In this document: piece after piece, positions 24,643 to 33,475 of the stretch
Numbering within the stretch: the first letter of the stretch is position 1
How the letters are laid out: the number at the start of each line of letters is the position of its first letter
From: Eubacterium sp.
Lineage (GTDB): Bacteria > Bacillota > Clostridia > Acetivibrionales > DSM-1351
DNA length: 50,272 nucleotides
Assembly (NCBI GenBank): GCA_029266335.1
Contig: JAQSXC010000038.1
Span: 1-50,272, forward strand
Direction: 5' to 3'
Position numbers and translations under genes: made by a program
Notes under the pieces: generated by a model
What the model saw: the letters and a program-made list of their open reading frames with translations, nothing else
Database searches by the model: none
Told to the model about the DNA's origin: nothing

Positions 24643-25773
24643 ATGGTTGATTTAACCTTGAAGGAAAAATTTGCGTTTAAGTTTATTTTTAATGAGAGAA
24701 GAGTTTATAACCGGTGGTATGGAAGATTCTTATCCTTTGGAATAGATTATGGGAGATTAATGAGGGTTGTAGCAAGAGTGCCCGGTTGGCTGCAATGGTG
24801 TGAGCAATGGACCAGGGAAGGAGATGAGCTTTTTCAGAAGGCTGAAAAGGCATTGAATGAAGGGAATCCACTAAAAGCGCAGGCGTTATTTCATGAAGCC
24901 GTGGGCTGTTATCATACGGGTCAGCATATATTTTTCATAGATAGCAGTCAAAAGGAAAAAACACAGGAAAAAGCGAGAATAAGCTATCAAAAAGCTATAA
25001 GCCTTTATAATGAAATAGATAGGCCAATTAGAATCGAGGTACCGTTTCATGGAGTAAAAATTCCCGGATATCTGAGGCTTTCTGCAGTACCAAACAGTCC
25101 CCTTATAATATTTGTAAACGGGATGGATAATATTAAAGAGGCTGAGGGCAATTCTCAGGGTAATATATTTAAACAGAACGGGTTTAACTTCTTTACCTTT
25201 GACGGACCGGGTCAAGGCGAAATGTGGAGGGATATGAAATTCGACGTAAAGGAATACCCTAAAGCAGTATCGGCAATTATCGACTGGTTTGAACAACACC
25301 GAACATATGGAATTGATATGGAGCAGATCGGCCTTGTGGGTTTCAGTCTGGGCGGATACCTGGCACCCATGTGTGCTGCCCGGGACATGCGGGTAAAATG
25401 TGTAGTAGGAAACAGCGGGCTGACTTTTATAGGTGGAATAGACGGACTAAAAAAGCTTAATCCCATATGGCAGCGGGGAGTCACATACATGACCGGTTGC
25501 AAGCTGCTTGAAAATGCTGTGGAACAATTCGACTGGGATATTGAACGGGATCCAGTCTTAAAGGTGCCATTATTATTCTATCACGCAGGGCATGATGAGG
25601 TTATGCCCACGCCCAAGCTGCATGCAGACAAGGTAATGAAATGGGCGGAGGGCGAAAAGACGTTGAAATATTATGAACAGGCAGAACACTGTACGCAGGA
25701 TTACCTGGATGAGGTGTTCCCCGAAATAATTGACTGGTTTAAGAAAAAACTATGTAATCAGGCATTAATTTGA
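24643..25773 (+). CDS. alpha/beta hydrolase, FrsA/dihydropseudooxynicotine-hydrolase-like
   Basis: A 376-residue hydrolase. An N-terminal helical region of about 130 residues precedes the alpha/beta core, as in FrsA and 2,6-dihydropseudooxynicotine hydrolase relatives. The nucleophile elbow GFSLGG gives Ser near residue 233. The acid is probably the Asp in HAGHDEV and the base the His in EHCTQDY. FDGPGQGE supplies the oxyanion-side loop. The substrate is unknown; C-C or ester bond hydrolysis is possible. GGGGGAAG lies 7 nt before the ATG. Two TetR operators cover the promoter, suggesting induction by a substrate-like ligand. Confidence 0.88.
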   Translation: MVDLTLKEKFAFKFIFNERRVYNRWYGRFLSFGIDYGRLMRVVARVPGWLQWCEQWTREGDELFQKAEKALNEGNPLKAQALFHEAVGCYHTGQHIFFIDSSQKEKTQEKARISYQKAISLYNEIDRPIRIEVPFHGVKIPGYLRLSAVPNSPLIIFVNGMDNIKEAEGNSQGNIFKQNGFNFFTFDGPGQGEMWRDMKFDVKEYPKAVSAIIDWFEQHRTYGIDMEQIGLVGFSLGGYLAPMCAARDMRVKCVVGNSGLTFIGGIDGLKKLNPIWQRGVTYMTGCKLLENAVEQFDWDIERDPVLKVPLLFYHAGHDEVMPTPKLHADKVMKWAEGEKTLKYYEQAEHCTQDYLDEVFPEIIDWFKKKLCNQALI

Positions 25774-25809
25774 ATTGGTCTTGCATTTAAATTAGCCTTA
25801 CATGAATAT

Positions 25810-25856
25810 AAAGCACATAACTTGACATACTGTTGTCAGGTTATGTGCTTTATACT
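25810..25856 (+). promoter_or_regulatory. terminator-like hairpin carrying the WYL operator and promoter
   Basis: AAAGCACATAAC (25810-25821) pairs with GTTATGTGCTTT (25840-25851), and the inner TTGACA pairs with TGTCAG, giving an 18-bp stem. The central part is AACTTGAC-N8-GTCAGGTT (25819-25842). TATACT (25851-25856) lies 23 bp after TTGACA. The element can end the hydrolase transcript and also serve as operator-promoter for the WYL gene that follows. Confidence 0.6.
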
Positions 25857-25874
25857 ATAGGTGGGGTGATAAGC

Positions 25875-26771
25875 ATGCAGATCAGCAGACTGTTTGAAAT
25901 TGTATATATTTTACTGGATAGAAAAGCTGTAACGGCCAATGAGCTCGCTGAACATTTCGAGGTATCAGTTAGAACAATATACCGGGATGTCGATATCCTT
26001 TCTTCAGCCGGAATACCTGTTTATGCAAGTCAGGGAAAAGGCGGCGGCATAGCTCTAATGGAGGATTATATACTTAATAAATCGGTTCTTACAGAAAGGG
26101 AACAAAATGAAATACTGTTTGCATTGCAAAGCCTGACTGTAACACAAAACCCGGAGGCAGGCAAAGTACTTTCAAGATTAAGCAGTTTATTCAACAAAAG
26201 TAAAATTAATTGGATTGAAGTGGATTTCTCTCCCTGGGGCAGCAATAAAAATCAAATATGCCAATTTACCGTTCTTAAAGATGCAATTCTCAACAACCAT
26301 GCTATCGAATTTGATTATGTTAACAACTCCGGAGAAAAAATCAGACGGAAGGTTGAACCTGTCAGGCTTGTCTTCAAGGTAAATGCATGGTATCTTTACG
26401 GATTTTGTTTGTACAGAAATGAATATAGAACCTTTAAGATTTCACGAATATCACAGGTTCAGGTTACTCAGGTTCTCTTCACCCAAAGACCGGAACGGTT
26501 TAAAGAAATTCAGGAGCAGAGCTCTCAGAAATGGATTAATGTGAAATTGAAAATTTCATCTGACGGAGCTCATAGAGTATATGATGAATTTAGTGAAAAA
26601 GATATTGTAAAAAATCAGGACGGTTCTTTTAATGTTGATACCTATTTGCCTGAAAATATGTGGATGATCAGATACCTCCTTTCCTTCGGGGAAGATGTTG
26701 AGGTGCTTGAGCCCCGGCAAATACGCCGAAGCATCCGTGAGCAGGCTGAAAAGATTTTTAAGAAATATTGA
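25875..26771 (+). CDS. HTH/WYL-domain transcriptional regulator (YafY-like)
   Basis: A 298-residue regulator. The N-terminal winged helix (VTANELAEHFEVSVRTIYRDVDILSSAGIPVYASQGKGGGIALM, about residues 18-62) is followed by a WYL domain near residue 130-205 (VNNSGEKIRRKVEPVRLVFKVNAWYLYGFC) and a C-terminal WCX region. The ATG at 25875 is preferred, 7 nt after AGGTGGGG; earlier in-frame codons overlap the promoter hairpin. Its own promoter and that of the SDR gene downstream share the operator AACTTGAC-N8-GTCARGTT, so it very probably controls both. It is not related closely to the other WYL protein in the window. Confidence 0.9.
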   Translation: MQISRLFEIVYILLDRKAVTANELAEHFEVSVRTIYRDVDILSSAGIPVYASQGKGGGIALMEDYILNKSVLTEREQNEILFALQSLTVTQNPEAGKVLSRLSSLFNKSKINWIEVDFSPWGSNKNQICQFTVLKDAILNNHAIEFDYVNNSGEKIRRKVEPVRLVFKVNAWYLYGFCLYRNEYRTFKISRISQVQVTQVLFTQRPERFKEIQEQSSQKWINVKLKISSDGAHRVYDEFSEKDIVKNQDGSFNVDTYLPENMWMIRYLLSFGEDVEVLEPRQIRRSIREQAEKIFKKY

Positions 26772-26782
26772 AGAAGGTTGTA

Positions 26783-26820
26783 AACTTGACACAATGCCGT
26801 CAAGTTATGGTCTGTATAAT
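26783..26820 (+). promoter_or_regulatory. operator-promoter of the SDR/AlkC cluster
   Basis: A perfect inverted repeat AACTTGAC-N8-GTCAAGTT (26783-26806) contains TTGACA (26787-26792), with TATAAT (26815-26820) 23 bp further on. The same arms, spacing and TATAAT-like hexamer at 23 bp occur before the WYL gene. The 23-bp spacer is too long for a normal -35/-10 pair, so the real -35 is uncertain. Confidence 0.65.
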
Positions 26821-26867
26821 CGTAATATGATTGCAAACCATTTTCAAAAAAACAGGAGGTAGAAATT

Positions 26868-27671
26868 ATGAATGATCTGACAAATAACCTATTTTACCCG
26901 AAGGAATTGGAAGGCAAGCGTGTCCTTGTCACAGGCGGTACAAACGGAGGCATAGGTGAAGCTGTGGTGAAGCGCCTCACGCAGGCTGGAGCAATGGTAA
27001 TTACCACGGCGCGAAAGGTTCCGGATGAACTAAAAGCTTCAGAATTATTCATTCAAGCAGATGTCAGCACGCCTGAGGGAACAACCGGAATTATTAACAA
27101 CATACTTGAGCGTTTTGGTGGTGTTGATATTCTGGTCAACAATGTGGGTGGTTCCTCTACTCCGACCGGCGGAGTTCTCAAGCAAAGTGACGCTGATTGG
27201 CAGCATACGTTTGAAACCAATTTGTTTGCAGCTGTGCGGCTGGATCGTGGGTTGCTGCCTTCAATGCTCAAACAGGGCTATGGTGTTATTATTCATGTCA
27301 CATCTATTCAACGGAGGTTCCCCGGAGAAAATACCATGGCATATTCGGCGGCTAAGGCTGCTCTGACCAATTACAGCAAAGGACTAGCTACCGAGCTGGC
27401 CGCGAAGGGAATACGTGTAAATACCGTTGCTCCCGGTTTTACTGAAACGAAGTCTGCTGAGAAACTTATCCTGCGGATGGCCCAGGAGAGGGGAACTGAT
27501 TATGAAGGAGCACGGCAGGAACTGATGGATTCTCTTGGTAGTATTCCCATAGGGCGTACTGCACGCCCCGAAGAAGTGGCAGAACTTATCGCTTTCCTGG
27601 TGTCCGACCGGGCTTCTTATATTATAGGAGCGGAGCACACTATTGACGGAGGAATAGTCCGTACAATCTAA
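26868..27671 (+). CDS. short-chain dehydrogenase/reductase
   Basis: A 267-residue classical SDR. The cofactor motif VTGGTNGGIG lies at about residues 21-30, NNVGG near 98 stands for the usual NNAG, and the catalytic set is Ser in VTSIQR with the YSAAK motif near 160. The C-terminal IDGG motif closes the fold. NAD(P)(H)-dependent reduction of a carbonyl or oxidation of an alcohol is expected; the substrate is unknown. An AGGAGGT site precedes the ATG. It is the first gene of a likely operon with a small ORF, the AlkC-like gene and a Dabb gene, under a WYL-type operator. Confidence 0.92.
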   Translation: MNDLTNNLFYPKELEGKRVLVTGGTNGGIGEAVVKRLTQAGAMVITTARKVPDELKASELFIQADVSTPEGTTGIINNILERFGGVDILVNNVGGSSTPTGGVLKQSDADWQHTFETNLFAAVRLDRGLLPSMLKQGYGVIIHVTSIQRRFPGENTMAYSAAKAALTNYSKGLATELAAKGIRVNTVAPGFTETKSAEKLILRMAQERGTDYEGARQELMDSLGSIPIGRTARPEEVAELIAFLVSDRASYIIGAEHTIDGGIVRTI

Positions 27672-27698
27672 TAAATTTAGAAGAAAGTGAGAGGACAC

Positions 27699-27812
27699 AT
27701 GGATTTGAATTTTCCACAGATAATTGAAGCCTGCTTTCCAGTGACAAATATCCATTCCAGCAGGTCGATTGCCGGCTGCTTTATGGAAAGGGCAGCAGCT
27801 CAGCTTTCATAA
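27699..27812 (+). CDS. small ORF of 37 codons, unknown
   Basis: An ATG 3 nt after GAGAGGA opens 37 codons rich in small and hydrophobic residues, including two Cys (ACFP and AGCF). It fills most of the 167-bp gap between the SDR gene and the AlkC-like gene. No family is recognised. It may be a small protein, a remnant of a longer gene, or chance; the spacing and a plausible ribosome binding site are the only support. Confidence 0.35.
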   Translation: MDLNFPQIIEACFPVTNIHSSRSIAGCFMERAAAQLS

Positions 27813-27838
27813 TTACCCGATAAAAGGAGGAAATATCA

Positions 27839-28945
27839 TTGTCAGAGTTATTAAAAGATGTATATAACAAAAATTTTTTATTAGAATTTGGCAGTAAGGT
27901 TCAGGCTGCATACAGTGCTTTTGATATAGCTGCATTTATTGCTTTGGTGATGGATGAAACCTGGGACGGACTTGAACTAAAGGCCCGGACAAGGAGGATT
28001 TCCGAAAAGCTGGGAACTTTTCTGCCGGGCCGCTATGAAGCAGCCCTGGACATTTTAACTGCAATCGCTGACACCTGTGTGGGATTCCCATATCTCCTCT
28101 TTCCGGATTTCGTAGCCGTATATGGACAGGCAGAAGAGCACTGGGACATTTCCATGAAGGCTCTGGAAAACTTCACCCAGAAATCTTCTGCGGAATTTGC
28201 CATAAGACCGTTTATTTTGCGTGACCCGGAAAGAGCCATGTGTCAGATGACCGCATGGGCAGGGCATTCCAATGAACATGTACGACGGTTGGCCAGTGAG
28301 GGCTGCCGCCCCCGCCTACCCTGGGGAATGGCCCTTCAGGTCTTTAAGGAAGATCCGTCGCAGGTGCTTGCCATACTGGAACAGCTAAAGACCGATCCGT
28401 CACTTTATGTCAGAAAGAGTGTTGCCAACAATCTCAATGATATATCAAAGGATAATCCATCCTTGGTAATTGATACAGCTCGGCAGTGGATTGGTGTGAA
28501 CCCGGATACCGACTGGATTTTGCGGCAGGGCTGCCGTACCTTGATCCGCGCAGGGAATCCGGAGGCTATGAATTTGTTTGGATATGCAAGCTTCACAGAT
28601 GTGGACAGGCTGATTACCGGGGCTTCATTTTTTGTGCTGCCCGCCGAATTGAAAATTGGAGAAAGCTGTGAGCTTAAGTATGAACTGGATATACCAAAGG
28701 GGGGCCCGGTGCATATCCGTATTGAATATGCAATAGATTTTGTGAAGTCCAGAGGAAAGAAATCCCGTAAATTATTTCTGCTGTCGGATAAGACAGTAGC
28801 AGGCGGAACGCATCTTAGCGGCAGCCGGACACACAGCTTTGCGGATTTGACAGTACGGCGCCATTATCCGGGTGATCACAGGCTTGTGCTAATGGTAAAC
28901 GGCCGGGAGGAAGCCCATACAACACTGAAAATAACAGGAGGTTAA
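27839..28945 (+). CDS. AlkC-like HEAT-repeat DNA alkylpurine glycosylase with C-terminal Ig-like domain
   Basis: A 368-residue protein. Residues about 1-255 are helical HEAT-like repeats of the AlkC/AlkD superfamily (blocks TWDGLELKARTRRISEKL, HSNEHVRRLASEGCRPRLPWG and DPSLYVRKSVANNLNDISKDNP). Residues about 265-368 look like an immunoglobulin-like beta domain (KIGESCELKYELDIPK, then RHYPGDHRLVLMVNG), an arrangement known in AlkC. AlkC excises cationic 3-methyladenine and 3-methylcytosine without base flipping. The TTG start lies 8 nt after AAAGGAGG. It is followed 4 nt later by a Dabb gene. Assignment to AlkC rather than a generic HEAT protein is from pattern recognition. Confidence 0.85.
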   Translation: MSELLKDVYNKNFLLEFGSKVQAAYSAFDIAAFIALVMDETWDGLELKARTRRISEKLGTFLPGRYEAALDILTAIADTCVGFPYLLFPDFVAVYGQAEEHWDISMKALENFTQKSSAEFAIRPFILRDPERAMCQMTAWAGHSNEHVRRLASEGCRPRLPWGMALQVFKEDPSQVLAILEQLKTDPSLYVRKSVANNLNDISKDNPSLVIDTARQWIGVNPDTDWILRQGCRTLIRAGNPEAMNLFGYASFTDVDRLITGASFFVLPAELKIGESCELKYELDIPKGGPVHIRIEYAIDFVKSRGKKSRKLFLLSDKTVAGGTHLSGSRTHSFADLTVRRHYPGDHRLVLMVNGREEAHTTLKITGG

Positions 28946-28949
28946 GAAA

Positions 28950-29237
28950 ATGATTATAAATAACTTACTTTTAAGGCTGAAAGAAAGGGATAGTGAAGGT
29001 ATTTTAAAGGCAAGGGATACCCTTTTAAGTATGAAAGGGAAAATAGGCGTTCTTGTTGATTTGCAGGCAGAAGTGAATATTCGTGCTGGAGGTTCGGCTT
29101 ATGATATTATACTGATAACGAAATTCTCTTCCATGGAGGATCTGGATGCTTATCTTGTTCATCCGGTACACGTTGAGGCTGCTAAATATATTGGAAGTGT
29201 AGTGGATATTCAGGCAGCCGTATGTTACCGGATTTGA
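28950..29237 (+). CDS. Dabb (stress-responsive A/B barrel) domain protein
   Basis: A 95-residue single-domain protein. The pattern NNLLLRLKERDSEGILKARDTLLSMKG, ASGGSAYDII-like strand and the HPVHVEAAKYI helix fit the ferredoxin-like Dabb fold, which forms dimeric beta barrels. Members are linked to stress response or serve as polyketide cyclase-like proteins; the role here is unknown. It starts 4 nt after the AlkC-like gene, with GGAGGTTAAG as ribosome binding site inside the preceding gene end, so the two are cotranscribed. Confidence 0.85.
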   Translation: MIINNLLLRLKERDSEGILKARDTLLSMKGKIGVLVDLQAEVNIRAGGSAYDIILITKFSSMEDLDAYLVHPVHVEAAKYIGSVVDIQAAVCYRI

Positions 29238-29285
29238 GGAAATGTATTATCAGTAGCCGGCGCAGATTATACAGATATATCAATA

Positions 29286-29319
29286 CCCGGCATACTCAAG
29301 GTTTCATGAGCATGCCGGG
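29286..29319 (+). terminator. terminator-like hairpin between converging operons
   Basis: CCCGGCAT (29286-29293) with CTCA pairs with TGAG and ATGCCGGG (29312-29319), one mismatch. A short ATTTG follows. It probably ends the SDR-AlkC-Dabb transcript. Confidence 0.55.
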
Positions 29320-29383
29320 ATTTGTGCAAAAAATATGTGCAGTGTTCAGTTATAAGTGTGGTATAGGGGAGCGGAAAGGTTCT

Positions 29384-31228
29384 TTAGCTGACCACAGCTC
29401 TGTTGGCAAATTGACTGTTGTAAAGATCTGCATAGAAGGTATTTCCCGAAAGCAATTCATCATGTGTCCCTTTTTCAATTATTGTACCATTTTTCATGAC
29501 CAGAATGATGTCGGCGGATTTTATTGTGGACAGACGGTGCGCGATTACAAAACTGGTTTTGCCTTTCATAATTTGAGCCATGGCTTTTTGAACTTCCACT
29601 TCAGTCCTGGTGTCAACACTTGAGGTGGCTTCATCCAGAACCATCAAAGCAGGGTTTGCCAGCATTGCTCTTGCAATCGTCAAGAGCTGCATCTGCCCCT
29701 GTGATATACTGCCATCCTCACTTGAGATGACCGTGTCGTATCCATATTCAAGAGTTCGGATAAAATGGTCGCATCTTGCAGCTAATGCAGCCTGCACGAT
29801 TTCCTCACGGGTAGCGTCCATTTTTCCATAGGCAATGTTTTCTGCAATTGTACCATTGAAAAGCCAGGTATCCTGGAGCACCATCCCAACCATCTTGCGG
29901 AGTTCGCTTTTGGGAAGTTCCTTAATATCGGTTCCGTCTATAAGAATTCTGCCGCCGTTTAATTCATAGAATCGCATGAGCAAATTTATCAGTGTCGTCT
30001 TTCCGGCTCCGGTAGGTCCTACAATGGCAACCATTTCATTCGGCCTTACCGTAAAGCTGACATCCTGCATTAATATTGCATCCTGATGATAGCCAAAGCG
30101 TACATGCTGGAAATCCACCGCTCCTTTCGGAGAGGAAATATGTGCGGGTGAAGTTGTATCCGGAACCTCCTCCTCTTCATCAAGGAATTCAAAAACACGT
30201 TCAGCTGATGCCAATGCAGCCTGTAAGGAATTCAAAAAGTAAGACGATTGGGTTATGGGATCTGAAATCTGGTTAACATATTGTAAAAAAGCCTGTATGG
30301 TACCAATTGTCATGCTTCCTTTGACAACAAAGATACCTCCCACAATGGCAGTCATAACAAATCCAAGCTGTGTGAGAAAACGGATGGCAGGATATATGGC
30401 ATATAGTATAAACTGTGCTTTTTTATTTGCGGCATACTGTCTTTGGCTGATCTCTCTTACGGTTTTTGTAACCTCTTCCTGCTGATTAAAGCTTTTGATA
30501 ATGAGATTACCGGTATAGAACTCTTCAATCTTTCCGTTCAACTCACCCAGGACTGCCTGATTTTCAGCAGCAATTTCAAAGTTTTTACCTGAAATCCACT
30601 TGGTGGCCAATACACTTACCGACAAGGCAGCTAAAATCAATACAGTCAGAAGAGAATTTTGAGTCAGCATTACTATTATGCTGATGGTAATGTTAAATAC
30701 AGAATTTATAAACTGCAGTGTCCCTGTCTTCAGGACCTCAGCCACCCTGTCCAGATCATTTGTAGTCCTGCTTAAAAGCTCCCCTGTCTGATGTGAATCG
30801 TAATAGCGCAGGGGAAGTCTGGTGATTTTTTCACTCATTTTTTTGCGCAAGGACAATACCAATCTTTCTCCTACACCTGCCATGGTATATTCCTGTATAA
30901 ATGAGAAGCAGGAACTTAACATGTAGGCGGCTGTCAGCAGAACCAGAGGAAATCCCAGTATTTCCGCCAATGCAGTGAATCCGCCGCCGTAACCCTGCGC
31001 TTTGATTGCTTTGATTAATTGATCAATTGCTCTGCCTAAAATCAATGGCGTAATGGTATATAAGCCCATACTTGCCAGAGTGCTAAGTATAATAACAGCC
31101 AAAGCTCTTTTTTGCTGCAGCAGCAGTCCGAGCAATCTCTTCATTGCAGCCTTTGTGTTTTTAGGGGTATCTGTCATTTCGAAAGATTCAACGGGTGCTT
31201 TCTTATTATGTGCTTTGTTCTTTTTCAT
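29384..31228 (-). CDS. heterodimeric ABC exporter half, canonical ATPase site
   Basis: A 614-residue exporter half with an N-terminal six-helix type I membrane domain and a C-terminal ATPase. Walker A is VGPTGAGKTT, Walker B LMVLDEATSS with the catalytic Glu, and the switch His sits in IAHRLST. The signature motif is altered to ISQGQ. Together with the upstream partner it forms a heterodimer with one degenerate site, as in TM287/288 or BmrCD. The ATG at 31228 is chosen because AAAGGAGG lies 9 nt upstream; it overlaps the partner gene by 23 nt. Probable drug or peptide export, under the MarR gene at the operon head. Confidence 0.93.
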   Translation of the reverse strand: MKKNKAHNKKAPVESFEMTDTPKNTKAAMKRLLGLLLQQKRALAVIILSTLASMGLYTITPLILGRAIDQLIKAIKAQGYGGGFTALAEILGFPLVLLTAAYMLSSCFSFIQEYTMAGVGERLVLSLRKKMSEKITRLPLRYYDSHQTGELLSRTTNDLDRVAEVLKTGTLQFINSVFNITISIIVMLTQNSLLTVLILAALSVSVLATKWISGKNFEIAAENQAVLGELNGKIEEFYTGNLIIKSFNQQEEVTKTVREISQRQYAANKKAQFILYAIYPAIRFLTQLGFVMTAIVGGIFVVKGSMTIGTIQAFLQYVNQISDPITQSSYFLNSLQAALASAERVFEFLDEEEEVPDTTSPAHISSPKGAVDFQHVRFGYHQDAILMQDVSFTVRPNEMVAIVGPTGAGKTTLINLLMRFYELNGGRILIDGTDIKELPKSELRKMVGMVLQDTWLFNGTIAENIAYGKMDATREEIVQAALAARCDHFIRTLEYGYDTVISSEDGSISQGQMQLLTIARAMLANPALMVLDEATSSVDTRTEVEVQKAMAQIMKGKTSFVIAHRLSTIKSADIILVMKNGTIIEKGTHDELLSGNTFYADLYNSQFANRAVVS

Positions 31229-32963
31229 GGCTTGCTGCCTCCTTTTCTGTAAGCTGGGAGTCTGCAATTTCTTTATATACCGGGCATGTTCTCATCAAAT
31301 CTTCATGTCTGCCCATCCCTGCAATTTTTCCTGCGTCCAGTACGATGATCTGATCGGCATCCATAATGGTGCTGATCCTCTGTGCGATGATCATTACTGC
31401 GGCATCCCGCATCTCACGCTTTAAAGCACCACGCAGAGCAGCATCCGTTTTAAAATCCAATGCCGAAAAACTATCGTCAAATACATAAACAGGGGATTTT
31501 TTGACCAGTGCGCGGGCAATACACAGTCTCTGCTTCTGTCCTCCGGAAAAGTTAGTCCCTGACTGTGCTACCAGACTGCCATATCCATCTTCCAGAGAGG
31601 TGATAAAGGAATCTGCCTGGGCAATTTTGGCTGCATGCTGCAATTCTTCCATAGTCGCATCACTCTTTCTCATCCTCAGGTTATCCGTAATTGTACCGCT
31701 GAATAAAAAAGCTTTTTGAGGAACATAGCTGACACTTTCCCGCAGCTCATGCTGTGTAATACTTCTGATGTCCTTTCCTTCCAGCAGGATATTACCGTCC
31801 TGAATATCATACAGGCGAAGCATGAGGCCGGCGACGGTGCTCTTTCCTGAACCTGTGCCGCCAATTATGGCAGTGGTTTTACCCTGCTCGCATATGAAGC
31901 TGAGTCCTTCCAGAACAGGCTTTTCAGCACCCTTATAGGAAAAACTTACGTTGTCAAAAACTATTTTTTGGTGACTGCCGGTTCCCGACTGACGGTGTGT
32001 TTCAGCAGCATCCTGTATTTCCGGGACGGTATCCAATACCTCCTGAATACGCTCCAGGCAGGCAGTCATTCTCGGTATCATGACAAGCACCATGGCCGAC
32101 ATCATCAGGAACATCAGCAGCATAATGCTATACTCGGTTACTGCAGAAATACTTCCTACCTGTATGGATTTCTGAAGTACAAGGTAACCTCCGAACCAGA
32201 CAACTGCTGACATAACGATACCCATAATTGACCATACCACCGGATTAAAAGCAGCAAAGGTTCTGTTTAAACGAATCACATTATCCGCATACTCCGAAAA
32301 AGCATCGTCGGTTCTTTTACGTTCATACTCAGTATTGTCGAAGGCTCGAATTACCCTTATACCTATAATTGATTCACGGACAACCCTGTTAACGGTATCC
32401 ACCCGGTTTTGTATGGTTTTTGATATGGGACTTGCTTTCCTGAACAAAAAATAAATCACAACGAAGAAGACAAGCATGGCTGATATGGGAATGTAAACCA
32501 ACGCAGGACTTATGACAGCGGTCATTATAACAGCTGCAACTGCAATAAGCGGTGTGGGCAGAATCATCTGCGTAATCATAATCATTGTCTGCTGAATGAT
32601 GGTAATATCTCCTGTGGCGCGTGTAATCATGGAAGCAGTGCCAAAATGGTTAAAATCCTTTACAGAGAGTAGCTGCGTCTTGTCAAAAATCCTTTCCCTC
32701 ATGTGTTTCCCGGCCTGGGCAGCAATATCGGCACACAGATAGCTGCCCCACAGAGAAACCAAAGCGGTGATTCCGGCTACTGCAAGCATCTGCAAGCCTA
32801 TTGTTATAATGGCGGGTATATTTTTTTCTGCAATACCCACATCTATGATTTCGGCTACAAAATAGGGGACAAGAAGCGTCCCGAATACCTGTATTATAGA
32901 TGTTAATATGATTAATACTATCATTCTCTTTTTATTTTTTAAAAATTGCAATAAGTACTTCAC
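31206..32963 (-). CDS. heterodimeric ABC exporter half, degenerate ATPase site
   Basis: A 585-residue exporter half with six membrane helices and a C-terminal ATPase. Walker A GGTGSGKST and signature FSGGQ are intact enough to bind ATP. The Walker B ends VYVFDDSFSALD, with Asp in place of the catalytic Glu, and the switch region reads IIAQRIST, with Gln in place of His. These changes mark the non-hydrolysing member of a heterodimeric exporter. It overlaps the partner gene and follows a MarR regulator. It resembles the YheI/BmrC-type pairs of Firmicutes. Confidence 0.93.
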   Translation of the reverse strand: MKYLLQFLKNKKRMIVLIILTSIIQVFGTLLVPYFVAEIIDVGIAEKNIPAIITIGLQMLAVAGITALVSLWGSYLCADIAAQAGKHMRERIFDKTQLLSVKDFNHFGTASMITRATGDITIIQQTMIMITQMILPTPLIAVAAVIMTAVISPALVYIPISAMLVFFVVIYFLFRKASPISKTIQNRVDTVNRVVRESIIGIRVIRAFDNTEYERKRTDDAFSEYADNVIRLNRTFAAFNPVVWSIMGIVMSAVVWFGGYLVLQKSIQVGSISAVTEYSIMLLMFLMMSAMVLVMIPRMTACLERIQEVLDTVPEIQDAAETHRQSGTGSHQKIVFDNVSFSYKGAEKPVLEGLSFICEQGKTTAIIGGTGSGKSTVAGLMLRLYDIQDGNILLEGKDIRSITQHELRESVSYVPQKAFLFSGTITDNLRMRKSDATMEELQHAAKIAQADSFITSLEDGYGSLVAQSGTNFSGGQKQRLCIARALVKKSPVYVFDDSFSALDFKTDAALRGALKREMRDAAVMIIAQRISTIMDADQIIVLDAGKIAGMGRHEDLMRTCPVYKEIADSQLTEKEAASHEKEQST

Positions 32964-32993
32964 TGAAATAAACCTCCGTAACTTATGGTGATG

Positions 32994-33449
32994 TTATTTT
33001 GCCTGTATAAAAGAATCCAACATCCTGGTCAACTGATCAAGAAAGGCACGTTCACCGTTCAGCATGGCTTTTCTTTCATCGGCCCCCATATTCATAAAGG
33101 CCGCTTCTTCAAGATGCAGCATATTCGACAGTATGCTGTCGGCATATTTCTGTCCTGCTTCTGTAAGCAAAATGGTTTTATTGCGCTTATCATAATTAGA
33201 AACCTTCTTTAAGATGTATCCCTTTTTCTCAAAGGAATCCAGAATAGTATTAACTGTTTGCTTTGGATAAAGGAGTTTTTCACAAATAAAATGCTGCGTA
33301 CATTGTTCAGGGTATTCATGGATTATATGAAGCACGAACAGTGAGCTGGATGTAAGTCCGTGCGCTTTTGCCAGCTTTTCATATATTGCACCGATACCAA
33401 AATATACCTCATAGTAGCTCATTATACTTTCTTTTATTTCATCAAGCAT
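32994..33449 (-). CDS. MarR family regulator of the ABC exporter operon
   Basis: A 151-residue MarR regulator. The winged helix is visible as CTQHFICEKLLYPKQTVNTILDSFEKKGYILKK (about residues 52-84) followed by the wing YDKRNKTILLTEAG. It is the first gene of a minus-strand operon with the two ABC exporter halves. A 28-bp palindrome lies directly after the promoter, supporting autorepression and control of the exporter. The ATG at 33449 follows a CAGGAGATG-type site. The inducer is unknown. Confidence 0.9.
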   Translation of the reverse strand: MLDEIKESIMSYYEVYFGIGAIYEKLAKAHGLTSSSLFVLHIIHEYPEQCTQHFICEKLLYPKQTVNTILDSFEKKGYILKKVSNYDKRNKTILLTEAGQKYADSILSNMLHLEEAAFMNMGADERKAMLNGERAFLDQLTRMLDSFIQAK

Positions 33450-33475
33450 AAAAACATCTCCTGACTAATACAAAA

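Noticed and set aside
31206..31267. Start of the second ABC exporter half at 31267
   Set aside because: The additional 13 codons overlap the partner gene further and have no ribosome site, while AAAGGAGG directs the ATG at 31228.
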